A DNA stretch of 64,000 bases from Variovorax sp. DXTD-1 (GCF_003984625.1 NZ_RWKH01000007.1:62001-126000), one strand, 5' to 3'; shown: positions 35,911 to 45,072, counted from the first letter of the stretch. The notes: generated by a model not told the origin, from the letters alone. Numbers and translations are program-made.

Positions 35911-36737
35911 GCCAATCCGTCAGCACCCAACCCTTGCTCGAGGTGACCGACCTCGTGCGCCACTACGCCCTGCCGCGCGAAAAACTCTTCGGCCCGCCGC
36001 CGCTCGTCAAGGCGTTGAACGGCGTGAGCTTCAAGGTCGAGGCCGGCCGCAGCCTCGGCATCGTCGGCGAATCGGGCTCGGGCAAGTCGACCATCGCGCG
36101 CCTGGTGATGGCGCTCGACACGCCCACCGCGGGCAGCGTGCGCATGCTGGGCCGCGACCTGCACCAGTTGCCCCGAAGCGAACTGCGCACGGCGCGGCGC
36201 GACTTCCAGATGGTGTTCCAGGACCCCTACGGCTCGCTCGATCCGCGCCAGACGGTGGCGCGCATCGTGGCCGAGCCGCTCGAGGCGCTGGCCGAAACCG
36301 GCCGTGCCGTGCAGCGCGAGCGTGCCTCGGAGGCGCTGGCCGCGGTGGGCCTGCGCACCACCGACATGGACAAGTATCCGCACGAATTTTCGGGCGGGCA
36401 GCGCCAGCGCATCGCGATTGCGCGCGCGCTCATCACGCGCCCCAAGCTCATCGTGGCCGACGAGCCCGTGAGCGCGCTCGACGTGTCCGTGCAGGCCCAG
36501 GTGCTCAACCTCATGCAGGACCTGCAGCAGCAGTTCGGCATCAGCTACCTGCTCATCAGCCATGACCTCGCGGTGGTGAACCACCTGTGCGACGAGGTCT
36601 GCGTGGTGTGGAAGGGCAAGATCGTCGAACAAGGCCCGCCCGGCGAGCTCTTTCGCAATGCGCAGCACCCGTACACGCGCACCCTGCTCGACGCGGTGCC
36701 GCGCACGCCCGCGGGCGGCACGCTGCTGGCCGCCTGA
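35907..36737 (+). CDS. Peptide-type ABC transporter ATPase (DppF-like)
   Basis: 276 residues. Walker A GESGSGKSTIARL, QDPYGSLDPRQTV, signature EFSGGQRQRIAIARAL, Walker B LIVADEPVSALDVS, and HPYTRTLLDAVPR at the end. ATGA overlap with DppD-like gene. Lacks the Cys-rich oligo_HPY tail of its partner, as usual for DppF. Confidence 0.94.
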   Translation: MSQSVSTQPLLEVTDLVRHYALPREKLFGPPPLVKALNGVSFKVEAGRSLGIVGESGSGKSTIARLVMALDTPTAGSVRMLGRDLHQLPRSELRTARRDFQMVFQDPYGSLDPRQTVARIVAEPLEALAETGRAVQRERASEALAAVGLRTTDMDKYPHEFSGGQRQRIAIARALITRPKLIVADEPVSALDVSVQAQVLNLMQDLQQQFGISYLLISHDLAVVNHLCDEVCVVWKGKIVEQGPPGELFRNAQHPYTRTLLDAVPRTPAGGTLLAA

Positions 36738-36955
36738 GTAAACGCCGCGCAAATCCGCATCCGGGTACGTCCCGAGGAAAAAGCGCCGCTGCAGGCAAGC
36801 AGCAACGCGCCCGCTGCGAGAGAATGACTTTGGCTGCGCGCGTGGCATCTTTCGTGCTGCGTGCCCTTGCTCCGCGGCGCGGCGCCTCCATTCGGGGCGC
36901 CGTGCGCGTTGCAGCAGCCAAATCGCACACCCAGTTTTTCCGGAGATCACACCGT

Positions 36956-38443
36956 ATGCTGAATCGTCGCACCCTCCTTGCCACCGCCGGCGCCACCGTT
37001 GCCCTGGCCACTCCTGTCGCCGGCATGGCGCAGGGGCGGAAGGACGCCATCGTGATCGGCATGGCGCTCGAGCCGCCGGGGCTCGACCCCACTGCGGGTG
37101 CCGCCGCCGCGATCGGGGAAGTGGTGCACTACAACATCCTCGAGACGCTCACCAAGATCAACGCCGACGGCAACGTCACGCCTCTCCTGGCCGAGAGCTG
37201 GGAAGTCTCGCCCGACCTGAAGACCTATACCTTCAAGCTCAAGCGCGGCCTTAAGTACCAGAACGGCGAGCCCTTCAACGCCAACACCGTGAAGTTCGCC
37301 TTCGACCGCGCGGGCGGCGAGAAGAGCACCAACAAGGACAAGCGCACCTTCGCGAACCTGAGCACGCAGGTGGTCGACGACTACACCGTGGTCATCATCA
37401 ACAAGGAAATCGACCCCGACCTGCCCTTTGTGCTGGGCCAGGCCACGGCGGTGATCGTCGAGCCCAAGAGCGCCGACACCAACGCCACCAAGCCGGTGGG
37501 CACCGGCCCCTACAAGCTCGACAACTGGGCCAAGGGCTCCTCGATCACGCTGAGCAAGTGGGACGGCTTTCGCAGCCCCGGCACCGCGAAGATCAACAAG
37601 GTCACATTCCGCTTCATTGCCGACGCCGCCGCGCAGGCCGCGTCGCTGCTGGCAGGCGATGTCGATGTGTTCACGCGCATCGGCACGCGCGTGGTGCCGC
37701 AGTTCAAGAACAACCCTCAGTTCCAGACCATCCTGGCCGGCTCGCGCGCCAAGACCATTCTCTCGATCAACAACAAGAAGAAGCCGCTGGACGACGTGCG
37801 CGTGCGCCGTGCGATCCTCTCGGCCATCGACCGCAAGGCCGTGATCGAAGGCGCGGCCGACGGCTTCGGCGTGCCGATCGGCAGCCACTACGTGCCGGGC
37901 GCCGCAGGCTACGTCGACACCACTGCCGTCAATCCATTCGACGTGGAAAAGGCCAAGAAGCTGCTCGCCGAAGCCGGCGTGAAGACGCCGCTCGAACTCA
38001 CCATGACCCTGCCGCCGCCGCCCTATGCGCGCCAGGGCGGCGAGGTGATCGTGGCCCAGTTGGCCAAGATCGGCATCACGGTGAAGGTGCAGAACGTCGA
38101 GTGGGCCCAGTGGCTCAGCGGCACCTATGGCAACAAGGACTACGACCTGTCGATCGTGTCGCACGTGGAGCCCTTCGACCTCGGCAACTACGCCAAGGCC
38201 GACTACTACTGGGGCTACCAGTCGAAGGCCTTCAACACGCTGTTCGACAAGATCAAGTCCACGGGCAATGCGGCCGAACGCGGCAAGCTGCTCGGCGAGG
38301 CGCAGAAGATGCTGGCCGCCGACGCGGCCAACGGCTTCCTGTACCAGCCGCAGTTCCCGACCATCGCGAAGAAGAACGTGAGGGGCCTCTGGAAGGAGAA
38401 CCCGATCTTCGTGAACGACCTGTCGGCGCTGTCATGGGGATGA
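36956..38443 (+). CDS. Periplasmic substrate-binding protein of the ABC transporter (family 5)
   Basis: 495 residues from ATG 36956 with GGAG upstream. Signal peptide MLNRRTLLATAGATVALATP ending AGMAQ. SBP_bac_5 features: ALEPPGLDPTAGAAAA, LLAESWEVSPDLKTYTFKLK, PVGTGPYKLDNW, GDVDVFTRIG, KKPLDDVRVRRAILSAIDRK and DYDLSIVSHVEPFDLG. Lies 218 bp after the ATPases, so a separate promoter is plausible. Stop overlaps the amidase start. Substrate probably a peptide or amide-bearing compound; not identifiable from sequence. Confidence 0.93.
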   Translation: MLNRRTLLATAGATVALATPVAGMAQGRKDAIVIGMALEPPGLDPTAGAAAAIGEVVHYNILETLTKINADGNVTPLLAESWEVSPDLKTYTFKLKRGLKYQNGEPFNANTVKFAFDRAGGEKSTNKDKRTFANLSTQVVDDYTVVIINKEIDPDLPFVLGQATAVIVEPKSADTNATKPVGTGPYKLDNWAKGSSITLSKWDGFRSPGTAKINKVTFRFIADAAAQAASLLAGDVDVFTRIGTRVVPQFKNNPQFQTILAGSRAKTILSINNKKKPLDDVRVRRAILSAIDRKAVIEGAADGFGVPIGSHYVPGAAGYVDTTAVNPFDVEKAKKLLAEAGVKTPLELTMTLPPPPYARQGGEVIVAQLAKIGITVKVQNVEWAQWLSGTYGNKDYDLSIVSHVEPFDLGNYAKADYYWGYQSKAFNTLFDKIKSTGNAAERGKLLGEAQKMLAADAANGFLYQPQFPTIAKKNVRGLWKENPIFVNDLSALSWG

Positions 38444-39861
38444 GCGCGGACGTGTCTTCCCTCTCCTCTGCATTGAACGACCTTTCCGCCCAGGAGCTCT
38501 CCGCCGCCTACCGCACCAAGCGCCTGTCGCCGGTCGAGGTGACGCAGGCCGTCATCGCGCACATCGAGCGCTGGGAACCGAAGCTGCAGGCCACCTGGCT
38601 CTTCAGGCCCGAAGCCGCGCTCGAACAGGCGCGGGCTTCGGAAGCGCGCTGGCAGCGCGGCGAAGCGCTGGGCCCGCTCGACGGCGTGCCCGCCACCATC
38701 AAGGAAAACATCGCCACCCGCGGCGACCCGATGCCGGCTGGCACGGCCGCCGTCGACTTGAAGCCTGCAACCGCCGACGCCCCACCGGCCGCGCGGCTGA
38801 AGGAAGCCGGCGCGGTGATCGTCAGCAAGACCACGATGCCGGACTACGGCATGCTGTCTTCGGGGCTTTCGAGCTTTCACAAGCTGGCGCGCAATCCGTG
38901 GGACCTTAGCAAGACGCCCGGCGGCTCCAGCGCCGGTGCCGGCGCGGCGGCTGCCGCCGGCTACGGCCCGCTGCACATCGGCACCGACATCGGCGGCTCG
39001 CTGCGGCTGCCCGCAAGCTGGTGCGGCATCTTCACGCTGAAGCCGAGCCTGGGCCGCATTCCCATCGATCCACCGTACATGGGGCGCGCCGCGGGCCCCA
39101 TGACCCGCATCGTGGCTGATGCCGCGCTGATGATGCAGGTGCTCTCCAAGCCAGATGCGCGCGACAGCATGAGCCTGCCGCCGCAGGACATCGATTGGGC
39201 AAGCTTCGATGTCACGCCCGACCATTTGCGAGGGCTGCGCATCGGCTTGCTGCTCGACGCGGGCTGCGGCCTGGCGGTAGAGCCCGAGATCGAGGCGGCG
39301 GTCGAGCGTGCGGCCCGCCTGTTCGAGAAGGCCGGAGCCATCGTCGAAACCATGCAGCCTTTCATGTCGCAAGCCATGCTCGACGGCATGGACCATCTGT
39401 GGCGCATGCGCTCGCTGGTGGACATGAAGGCGTTGCGCGCCGACCAGCGCGCCAAGGTGCTGCCCTACATTCGCGAGTGGGCCGAGAGTGCGGCCGAGTT
39501 CAGCGGCGAACATGTGTTCCGCGGCTTCAGCCAGTTCCATGCAACGCGCGTGGCGGCGGTGCAGGCCTGCGCACGGTTCGACTACGTGATTTCGCCGGTG
39601 TCGCCCAACATGCCCGCAGCCGCGGAAGCGCCTTCGCCGACCAACGATCCGCTGCGGCCGCTGGAGCACATCGGGTTCACGGTGCCGTTCAACATGTCGG
39701 AGCAGCCTGCGTCTTCAGTGAACTGCGGGTACTCGGCGAACGGACTGCCCATCGGGCTGCAGATTGCCGGGAAGCGCTTTGACGATCTCGGTGTGCTGCG
39801 CGTGTCTCGTGCGTTCGAGCAGATTCGGGAGCCGCAGTGGGCTTGGCCTGTTCTGCCTTAG
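38440..39861 (+). CDS. Amidase-signature amidohydrolase
   Basis: 473 residues from ATG 38440 (ATGA overlap; a GTG-free alternative ATG is at 38434). Catalytic triad: Lys88 in ATIKEN, cis-Ser163 in GGSSAGAG and nucleophile Ser187 in GTDIGGSLRLPA. All are present, so active. Ends in PASSVNCGYSANGLPIGLQI, a common C-terminal block. Position at the end of a peptide-type ABC operon suggests it hydrolyses the imported compound. No signal peptide: cytoplasmic. Confidence 0.92.
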   Translation: MSADVSSLSSALNDLSAQELSAAYRTKRLSPVEVTQAVIAHIERWEPKLQATWLFRPEAALEQARASEARWQRGEALGPLDGVPATIKENIATRGDPMPAGTAAVDLKPATADAPPAARLKEAGAVIVSKTTMPDYGMLSSGLSSFHKLARNPWDLSKTPGGSSAGAGAAAAAGYGPLHIGTDIGGSLRLPASWCGIFTLKPSLGRIPIDPPYMGRAAGPMTRIVADAALMMQVLSKPDARDSMSLPPQDIDWASFDVTPDHLRGLRIGLLLDAGCGLAVEPEIEAAVERAARLFEKAGAIVETMQPFMSQAMLDGMDHLWRMRSLVDMKALRADQRAKVLPYIREWAESAAEFSGEHVFRGFSQFHATRVAAVQACARFDYVISPVSPNMPAAAEAPSPTNDPLRPLEHIGFTVPFNMSEQPASSVNCGYSANGLPIGLQIAGKRFDDLGVLRVSRAFEQIREPQWAWPVLP

Positions 39862-39888
39862 CGCTTTTACAGCTTCTGTTCAGGGCGG

Positions 39889-40035
39889 CACACCCGCCGA
39901 CGGGTGTGTTGTGCGCAGCGGTCGTTGATCGCAGGATCAATAGCCGCGTGCCCAGGTGCACAGGGCATCGGGTGCTCCCCGCAGCGAAATAAAGGAGGAG
40001 GCGAAGCCGGGGGACATTCGCGGAGGGGAGTACCC
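39889..40035. repeat. Structured intergenic element between convergent genes
   Basis: In the 227-bp gap after the amidase, CACACCCG/CGGGTGTG (39889-39908) is an 8-bp hairpin with loop CCGA. GGGTGCTCCCC (39970-39980) faces GGGGAGTACCC (40025-40035) as a long imperfect inverted repeat. No gene is convincing here. It looks like a dispersed intergenic repeat of the kind scattered through Variovorax genomes, but this is from recollection only. Confidence 0.4.
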
Positions 40036-40088
40036 GGTGGCCTTTGCACAAGCCCTGAATAGCGGCACCCAAAAAAAACGCCGACAAA

Positions 40089-40715
40089 TCAAGTCGCAGC
40101 GTACCGCCCCGGTTTGTGATTGATCCACAAGAAAAGCCCCATCACCACAGCCGCCAGCACCGACCAGCCCACGCGCTGCGGCGGAATCACGAGCAGCGCG
40201 AGCAACACCACCGTGCAATCGATGCCGATCTGCACCTTGCCGGCAGGCCAACCGCGCTTCTCTTGCAGGTACAGCGTCAGCACCGTCGCACCACCCAGGC
40301 TCGCACGGTGTCGGGCGAGAAACAGGCAACCGGTGCCCAGCAGCAATCCGCCGAGCACGGCTGCGAAGGCCGGGTGCAGGGAATCGATCGAGATATAGCG
40401 CGGCGCCCAGTCGGTCATGACCGAAAGCAATGCAATGGCCGAGAACGTCTTGATGGTGAAGGCTCGCCCCATATGGCGCCATGCGAACCAGTAGAACGGC
40501 AAGTTGACCAGGAAGAAGAGTTTGCCGAAGCTCACGCCGGTGGCGTAGTGCAGGAGAAACGCGATGCCGGCCGTGCCGCCCGTGAGCAGGCCCGCCTGGC
40601 CGAACAACATCATGGCAATGGCGACGAACAACGTGCCTGAAAAGATGGCCTGTGCGTCGTCGAAGCGGGAGTGCCGCAAGAAATCCGCCGGGGTTCTGGG
40701 TTGTGGCGCGTTCAT
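40089..40715 (-). CDS. YitT-family multi-pass membrane protein
   Basis: 208 residues. Six hydrophobic segments; family patterns GTLFVAIAMMLFGQAGLLTG, GGTAGIAFLLHYATGVSFGK, LFFLVNLPFYWFAWR, GGLLLGTGCLFLARHRASLG and GATVLTLYLQEKRGWPAGKV. The last matches the YitT/DUF161 GGTDIxAxxL(Y/N) region. Function unknown. A terminal two-helix part ends in HKPGRYAAT. Separated from the LysR gene by 44 bp on the same strand. Confidence 0.8.
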   Translation of the reverse strand: MNAPQPRTPADFLRHSRFDDAQAIFSGTLFVAIAMMLFGQAGLLTGGTAGIAFLLHYATGVSFGKLFFLVNLPFYWFAWRHMGRAFTIKTFSAIALLSVMTDWAPRYISIDSLHPAFAAVLGGLLLGTGCLFLARHRASLGGATVLTLYLQEKRGWPAGKVQIGIDCTVVLLALLVIPPQRVGWSVLAAVVMGLFLWINHKPGRYAAT

Positions 40716-40759
40716 GTGAGGCAGTTTGACGCAAGTCTCGCGCCACCTCATGGATGCTG

Positions 40760-41629
40760 TCACACCAGGTGAGTCACGAGCATTTCCCGGGCCCGGGTCA
40801 CAAACTCCGTCTCTCCCCGCCGGCCAGGTAGAAATTGAAATGCAACCCGGGGCAAAGCCGGCAATCCATGCGGCCCTGCCACCCGCCCCACGCCCTCGCA
40901 CGCAGCAGACTCGTTCAAGCACGCCACGCCGAGCCCCGCGGCCAATGCCGACTGCAACCCCGCCACGCCCGACGCCACATGCGCCAGCACATACGGCACC
41001 TTGCGGCGCCGAAGCAGCGCCACGGTGTACTGGTGCAACGAGCAGGTGTCCGGCAAGGCCAGCAGCCGGAGCGGTTCGCCCTTGGCCAGCCGCATGCCGG
41101 CTGCGCCGAGCCACACGAGCGATTCACGGCGTATCACCGGCGCCTTTGAGCCCTGCTCCGGCGAAGAGGATGCGCCTGCGATGTTCATCGCCAGCCCCAC
41201 GTCGAATTCGCCGTTCGCATGGGCCGCCCGCAGCGCGTCGCTCTTCAGGATGCTCACGTTCAGCCGCACCTGCGGATAGCTCTTGCCGAGCCGTGCCAGC
41301 AGTTGCGTGAGATCGCCGGGCCGAAAGTAGTCGGTCACGGCGAGCCGCAGCTCGCCCTGCAGGGTTTCGCCGTGCAGGTCGCGAAAGGCCTCGTCGCTGA
41401 GCGCGAGGATGCGCCGCGCATAGGCCAGCAGCCGCGTGCCCGCCTCGGTCGGTACTACCCCGCTCTTGCTGCGCGTGAGCAATGACTGCCCTGCCCGCTC
41501 TTCGAGCTTGCGGATCTGCTCGCTCACCGACGACTGCGAAAGAAAAACGCGCGGTGCGGCCGCCGTGAGGCTGCCGGCATCGATCACCACAGCAAGAGTG
41601 CGCAGCTGTTCCAGGTCGAATGTCTGCAT
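40760..41629 (-). CDS. LysR-family transcriptional regulator
   Basis: 289 residues. N-terminal winged helix: FDLEQLRTLAVVIDAGSLTA, AAPRVFLSQSSVSEQIRKLE, ERAGQSLLTRSKSGVVPTEA, GTRLLAYARRILAL. Periplasmic-binding-like effector domain from about residue 90. Diverges from the tautomerase gene, 108 bp apart; LysR proteins usually regulate the divergent gene. The effector is unknown. Confidence 0.93.
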   Translation of the reverse strand: MQTFDLEQLRTLAVVIDAGSLTAAAPRVFLSQSSVSEQIRKLEERAGQSLLTRSKSGVVPTEAGTRLLAYARRILALSDEAFRDLHGETLQGELRLAVTDYFRPGDLTQLLARLGKSYPQVRLNVSILKSDALRAAHANGEFDVGLAMNIAGASSSPEQGSKAPVIRRESLVWLGAAGMRLAKGEPLRLLALPDTCSLHQYTVALLRRRKVPYVLAHVASGVAGLQSALAAGLGVACLNESAACEGVGRVAGPHGLPALPRVAFQFLPGRRGETEFVTRAREMLVTHLV

Positions 41630-41636
41630 GGTTCAT

Positions 41637-41655
41637 CCATTCGTTAATTCGATGG
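41637..41655. promoter_or_regulatory. Partial dyad in the LysR-tautomerase intergenic region
   Basis: CCATTCGTTAATTCGATGG has CCAT/ATGG outer arms and a TTAA centre flanked by repeated TTCG, just upstream of the LysR start. It is a reasonable LysR-type box (dyad of T-N11-A form), but the symmetry is imperfect. Confidence 0.35.
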
Positions 41656-41737
41656 TTGCCATCATATCTTCCCGCTTTTCCGATGACACTGCAGTGCGCA
41701 GAATAGCCCCATCGTTCACTCATTCACGGAGTTCCAA

Positions 41738-42136
41738 ATGCCGCATATCGTTGTTCATCTCTCGGGCGAGCCCGACGCCGATCTCACCCGCAAGACCGTC
41801 GACGCTGTTGTCGAGCTCACCCAGAGCGTGCTCGGCAAGCAGTTGCCGGTGATCGCCATCACGGTGCAGTACATCGCCGCCGAAACGTGGTTCATCGGCG
41901 GGCGGTCGCTGGCCTCCCTTGGCAAGTCGGCGTTTCACCTGGACATCAGCGTCACCGACGAAACCAACACCAAGGCCGAAAAGGCGCGCTACCTGCGCGA
42001 GGTGCATGCCGCCATGGCAAGGCTGCGGCCGAATCTGCACGAGGTGTCGTACATCCACGTGATCGACGCCCGCGGCGCGGCCTACGGCTACGGCGGAAGG
42101 ACGCAGGAGTACCGCCACCAGCAAGCGGGCGTTTGA
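41738..42136 (+). CDS. Tautomerase-superfamily enzyme (4-oxalocrotonate tautomerase-like)
   Basis: 132 residues. MPHIVVHLSGEP: Pro directly after Met becomes the catalytic N-terminal proline. Fold pattern: beta-strand, then ADLTRKTVDAVVELTQSVLG helix, LPVIAITVQYIAAETWFIGG strand-loop, SAFHLDISVTDETN, and a longer C-terminal helix TKAEKARYLREVHAAMARL. Twice the size of the small 4-OT monomer. Controlled presumably by the divergent LysR. Substrate unknown. Confidence 0.85.
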   Translation: MPHIVVHLSGEPDADLTRKTVDAVVELTQSVLGKQLPVIAITVQYIAAETWFIGGRSLASLGKSAFHLDISVTDETNTKAEKARYLREVHAAMARLRPNLHEVSYIHVIDARGAAYGYGGRTQEYRHQQAGV

Positions 42137-42167
42137 AGCCCGCGGCGGGGCATGGCACCATCCCGCC

Positions 42168-43526
42168 ATGCCTTCCGCAACCCTGCATGCCGACAGCTTC
42201 GGCAACCCGCTCACGCTCGACGATGCCGCCAGCCTGCCGCTTCTCGACGACTTCGTCATGGGCTTCGTTTCGACGGAGGCGCGCGCGGTGAATCTTCTCG
42301 CCGCGGCCGACAGCGACGCAAGCCCGCTGGTGCAGGCCTATTGCGCAACGCTGCACCTCTTCGCTGAATCGCGCGATGCCGCTGCCAACGCACGCCCCTT
42401 CCTCGAAAAGGCACGCGCCGCAATCGGGCGAGCCACGCCGCGCGAGCAACGCTACATCGCGGCGATCGAAGCCTGGGCGAACGGCGACATCATCAGGGCC
42501 ATCGCCCTGCACGCGGAGCAGGCGCGCGAGTACCCGCGCGACCTGGTGTCGGTGAAGCTGGGGCAATACCACTGCTTCAATACCGGCGACTGTCCGGGCA
42601 TGCTCCGGCTCGCGCTTGCCGCATTGCCGGCCGCGTCCGACGTGCCTTACGTGCACGGCATGGCCGCCTTCGGCTACGAGCAGTGCCACCTGATGCGCGA
42701 GGCCGAGGCCAGCGCCCGCCACGCCATCGGCATGTGCCGCAAGGAACCATGGGCCCACCACGCGCTGGCGCATGTGATGCTCACCGAAGGCCGGCTTTCC
42801 GAAGGCCTGGCGTTCATGCACAGCGTGAGCGACACCTGGACCGGGCTCAATTCGTTCATGGTGACGCACAACTGGTGGCACGTGGCCCTGTTCCTCATCG
42901 AGCTCGGACGCGATGCCGAAGCGCTCGCGGTGTACGACCGCGAAGTGTGGGGCGTAGCCAAGGACTACTCGCAAGACCAGATCGGCGCGGGCTCGCTGCT
43001 GGCGCGCTTCGAGCTTGCGGGTATCGATGTCGGCACGCGGTGGGGCGACGTGGGCCACTATCTCGTGCAGCGCCAGGCCGACCATGTGCTGCCCTTTCTC
43101 GACCTGCAGTACCTCTATGGCCTGGCCCGAGCGGGTCGGCCCGAAGCAGATGCGCTGCTGCGCAACATCGAGGCCTATGCGCCGCGCGCACCCGTCTCGA
43201 CCCGCCCCGCGTGGCAGCACGTGTGCGTGCCGGCCGCTCGCGGGCTCATTGCCCATGCGCGAGGCGACTTCGCTCGCGCCATTGACGGGCTCGGCAGCGC
43301 CTTGCCTCGCCTTATAGAGATCGGCGGCAGCCATGCGCAGCGTGACCTCTTCGAGCAGGTGTACCTCGATGCCCTCGTGCGTGCTGGCAGCGAAGCCACG
43401 CTCACGGGGGCGCAGGGCATCCTGCAGCAGCAGCTCAACGGCCAACCCGAATCGCTGCGGCTGCGGCGGCAGGCCGGCGATGTGTATGCGCGGCTTGGGC
43501 TCGGAGAACTGGTTTCTCGCCTTTGA
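42168..43526 (+). CDS. Tetratricopeptide-repeat protein (TTC38-like)
   Basis: 452 residues, no signal peptide. Landmarks match the TTC38 group: DEFVMGFVSTEA-like DDFVMGF, EYPRDLVSVKLGQYHCFNTG, DVPYVHGMAAFGYEQCHLMR, AEASARHAIGMCRKEPWAHH, ALAHVMLTEGRLSEGLAFM, NWWHVALFLIELGRDAEAL, and a C-terminal RPAWQHVCVPAARGLIAHAR. Repetitive helix pairs throughout. Function unknown. 31 bp after the tautomerase, likely co-transcribed. Confidence 0.8.
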   Translation: MPSATLHADSFGNPLTLDDAASLPLLDDFVMGFVSTEARAVNLLAAADSDASPLVQAYCATLHLFAESRDAAANARPFLEKARAAIGRATPREQRYIAAIEAWANGDIIRAIALHAEQAREYPRDLVSVKLGQYHCFNTGDCPGMLRLALAALPAASDVPYVHGMAAFGYEQCHLMREAEASARHAIGMCRKEPWAHHALAHVMLTEGRLSEGLAFMHSVSDTWTGLNSFMVTHNWWHVALFLIELGRDAEALAVYDREVWGVAKDYSQDQIGAGSLLARFELAGIDVGTRWGDVGHYLVQRQADHVLPFLDLQYLYGLARAGRPEADALLRNIEAYAPRAPVSTRPAWQHVCVPAARGLIAHARGDFARAIDGLGSALPRLIEIGGSHAQRDLFEQVYLDALVRAGSEATLTGAQGILQQQLNGQPESLRLRRQAGDVYARLGLGELVSRL

Positions 43527-43580
43527 GAAAAGAAAAACCGGCAGCTGCACCTCGCTCGAAGAGGCGCGGCCTTTCGCTGT

Positions 43581-44273
43581 TCAGTTCTTCTCGAGGTGCC
43601 GCCGCTGGTCGTACACCGGCTGCGGCGGCAGGTCGGCAAGGTGCCGCGTATCGGCCCAGTCGACGATCTCGATCGCGTCCGGCATTGCAGGGTCGGCAAT
43701 GCGGATGCGGTTGAAGCCCGCATTGGGAATGTCGCTCTGACGCGGCCCGCTGAGGCTGAGGCCGCGCGCGGTGCGCCACACCATGTCGAGCACGCCGCCG
43801 TGGGTGACGACCACGAGGCGTTGGCCGCGGTAGGTGGCTGCGAGGTTGCCCAGGGCCGCGACGATGCGCGAGTGGAATTCGCGTGCCGACTCGCCCTCGG
43901 GCATGGCGTGGTCCTCGCGGAACTGCAGCCACTCTTCCCATGCCCTGGGGTGCAGGGCTTGTATTTCGTCGGCCCGCATGCCCTCGACCACGCCAAAGTG
44001 CTGCTCGCGCAGCCCCGCCGTCGTGACCACCGGCAGCGACAGCTGCAGCGATGCCGGCGCCGCGGTCTGCTGCGCGCGCATGAGATCGCTGCTGACGATG
44101 TGCTGCGCCGTTTCGCCCGCCATCCGCAAACCCAGTCGTCGCGCCTGCTCGTGCCCCATGTCGTTGAGGGGCACATCGGCATGCCCCTGGAAACGCAGTT
44201 CGCGGTTCCAGGCCGTTTCGCCGTGGCGGATCAGGATGAGTTCGGTCGCGGAGTCGGGTGTGGGCGTTGGCAT
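43581..44273 (-). CDS. Histidine phosphatase (phosphoglycerate-mutase-like)
   Basis: 230 residues from ATG 44273. LILIRHGETAWNRELRFQG (RHG catalytic His), PLNDMGHEQARRLGLRMA, SDLMRAQQTAAP, EQHFGVVEGMRADE with the acid, and VVTHGGVLDMVWRTA (second His). Resembles phosphoglycerate mutase 2 / GpmB-type phosphatases. Substrate undetermined. Confidence 0.9.
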   Translation of the reverse strand: MPTPTPDSATELILIRHGETAWNRELRFQGHADVPLNDMGHEQARRLGLRMAGETAQHIVSSDLMRAQQTAAPASLQLSLPVVTTAGLREQHFGVVEGMRADEIQALHPRAWEEWLQFREDHAMPEGESAREFHSRIVAALGNLAATYRGQRLVVVTHGGVLDMVWRTARGLSLSGPRQSDIPNAGFNRIRIADPAMPDAIEIVDWADTRHLADLPPQPVYDQRRHLEKN

Positions 44274-44305
44274 GGAACGCCCATTCTCCACCGCATGCGC
44301 GGCGC

Positions 44306-44947
44306 TCAGAGCCTCGGCGGCACCATCTGTTGCATGGCCGCCACCTGCACTGCGAACGGTGCCGCGCTCACGCGCGTGGGCGAGGGTGTGAGAAGCGAAA
44401 GCACCCAGGCGATCACGACGCCGCCGATGATGGCGCAAACCACCACCACCGCCGTGTATGCCAGCGCCTTGTCGGGCGGGCACTTCATGAGCACCGGCAA
44501 GCCCACGTAGATCAGGTAGATGCCGTAGAGCGCCGCGAGCGCGCCCAGGATCGACAGCGACGGGATCAGGCTGAACACCCCGCCCAGGAAGCTCGCCGTG
44601 CTGGCATAGGCCGACAGCTTGAGCGCGCCGATCTGGCTCTTCGAGCCCTCGAAAGTCGGTGCCAGCGCATCGATGATCAACGCCAGCACAAACACCATGA
44701 CGAGCGAGAGCACGTAACCGACGACCATGTTCACGAGCCCTGTGACCACGGGCACACGAAAGTTGACGCCGAAGGCGCCGAAGCCGATGACCGACAGGCC
44801 GATGAAGCCCGCCACCGCTGGTATCAGCGCGAGGATCATCACGTAGTTCTTGTAGAGCGACGCGGTGTCGGCGGGCTCTGCGTCGATGGCGGGCCAGGTG
44901 GTCTTGGGTTTGAGCAGGATGTCCTGCACACGTTGAACCAGGTTCAT
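44306..44947 (-). CDS. Yip1-family membrane protein
   Basis: 213 residues with GAGG upstream. Five hydrophobic helices; start MNLVQRVQDILLKPKTTWPA, with YVMILALIPAVAGFIGLSVI, GLVNMVVGYVLSLVMVFVLA, ALIIDALAPTFEGSKSQIGA, YGIYLIYVGLPVLMKCPPDK and VVVCAIIGGVVIAWVLS. Matches the bacterial Yip1/DUF1282 pattern (W P I xxE; GLP lMK). Function unknown. Follows the phosphatase by 32 bp. Confidence 0.85.
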   Translation of the reverse strand: MNLVQRVQDILLKPKTTWPAIDAEPADTASLYKNYVMILALIPAVAGFIGLSVIGFGAFGVNFRVPVVTGLVNMVVGYVLSLVMVFVLALIIDALAPTFEGSKSQIGALKLSAYASTASFLGGVFSLIPSLSILGALAALYGIYLIYVGLPVLMKCPPDKALAYTAVVVVCAIIGGVVIAWVLSLLTPSPTRVSAAPFAVQVAAMQQMVPPRL

Positions 44948-45072
44948 TTTCTTGTCCTCGGTATGAAGCGGAAACGCGCGAACCGCAGATCGCGCAGCAA
45001 TTGAAAGTATGTCGATTCCGCCGCCAAATGGCTTCTGGCCAAGAAGCCTATGCCGTTACGCCGGAGGGCGCG

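Noticed and set aside
36843-36858. Sigma-54-like -24/-12 sequence TGGCATCTTTCGTGCT before the binding-protein gene
   Set aside because: GG and GC are correctly spaced, but the remaining positions match poorly and there is no enhancer-like site or sigma-54 activator gene nearby; likely chance.
39689-40087. 132-codon minus-strand reading frame overlapping the amidase 3' end
   Set aside because: It crosses the structured intergenic element, has low-complexity Arg/Ala/Thr composition and no ribosome-binding site; more likely non-coding.
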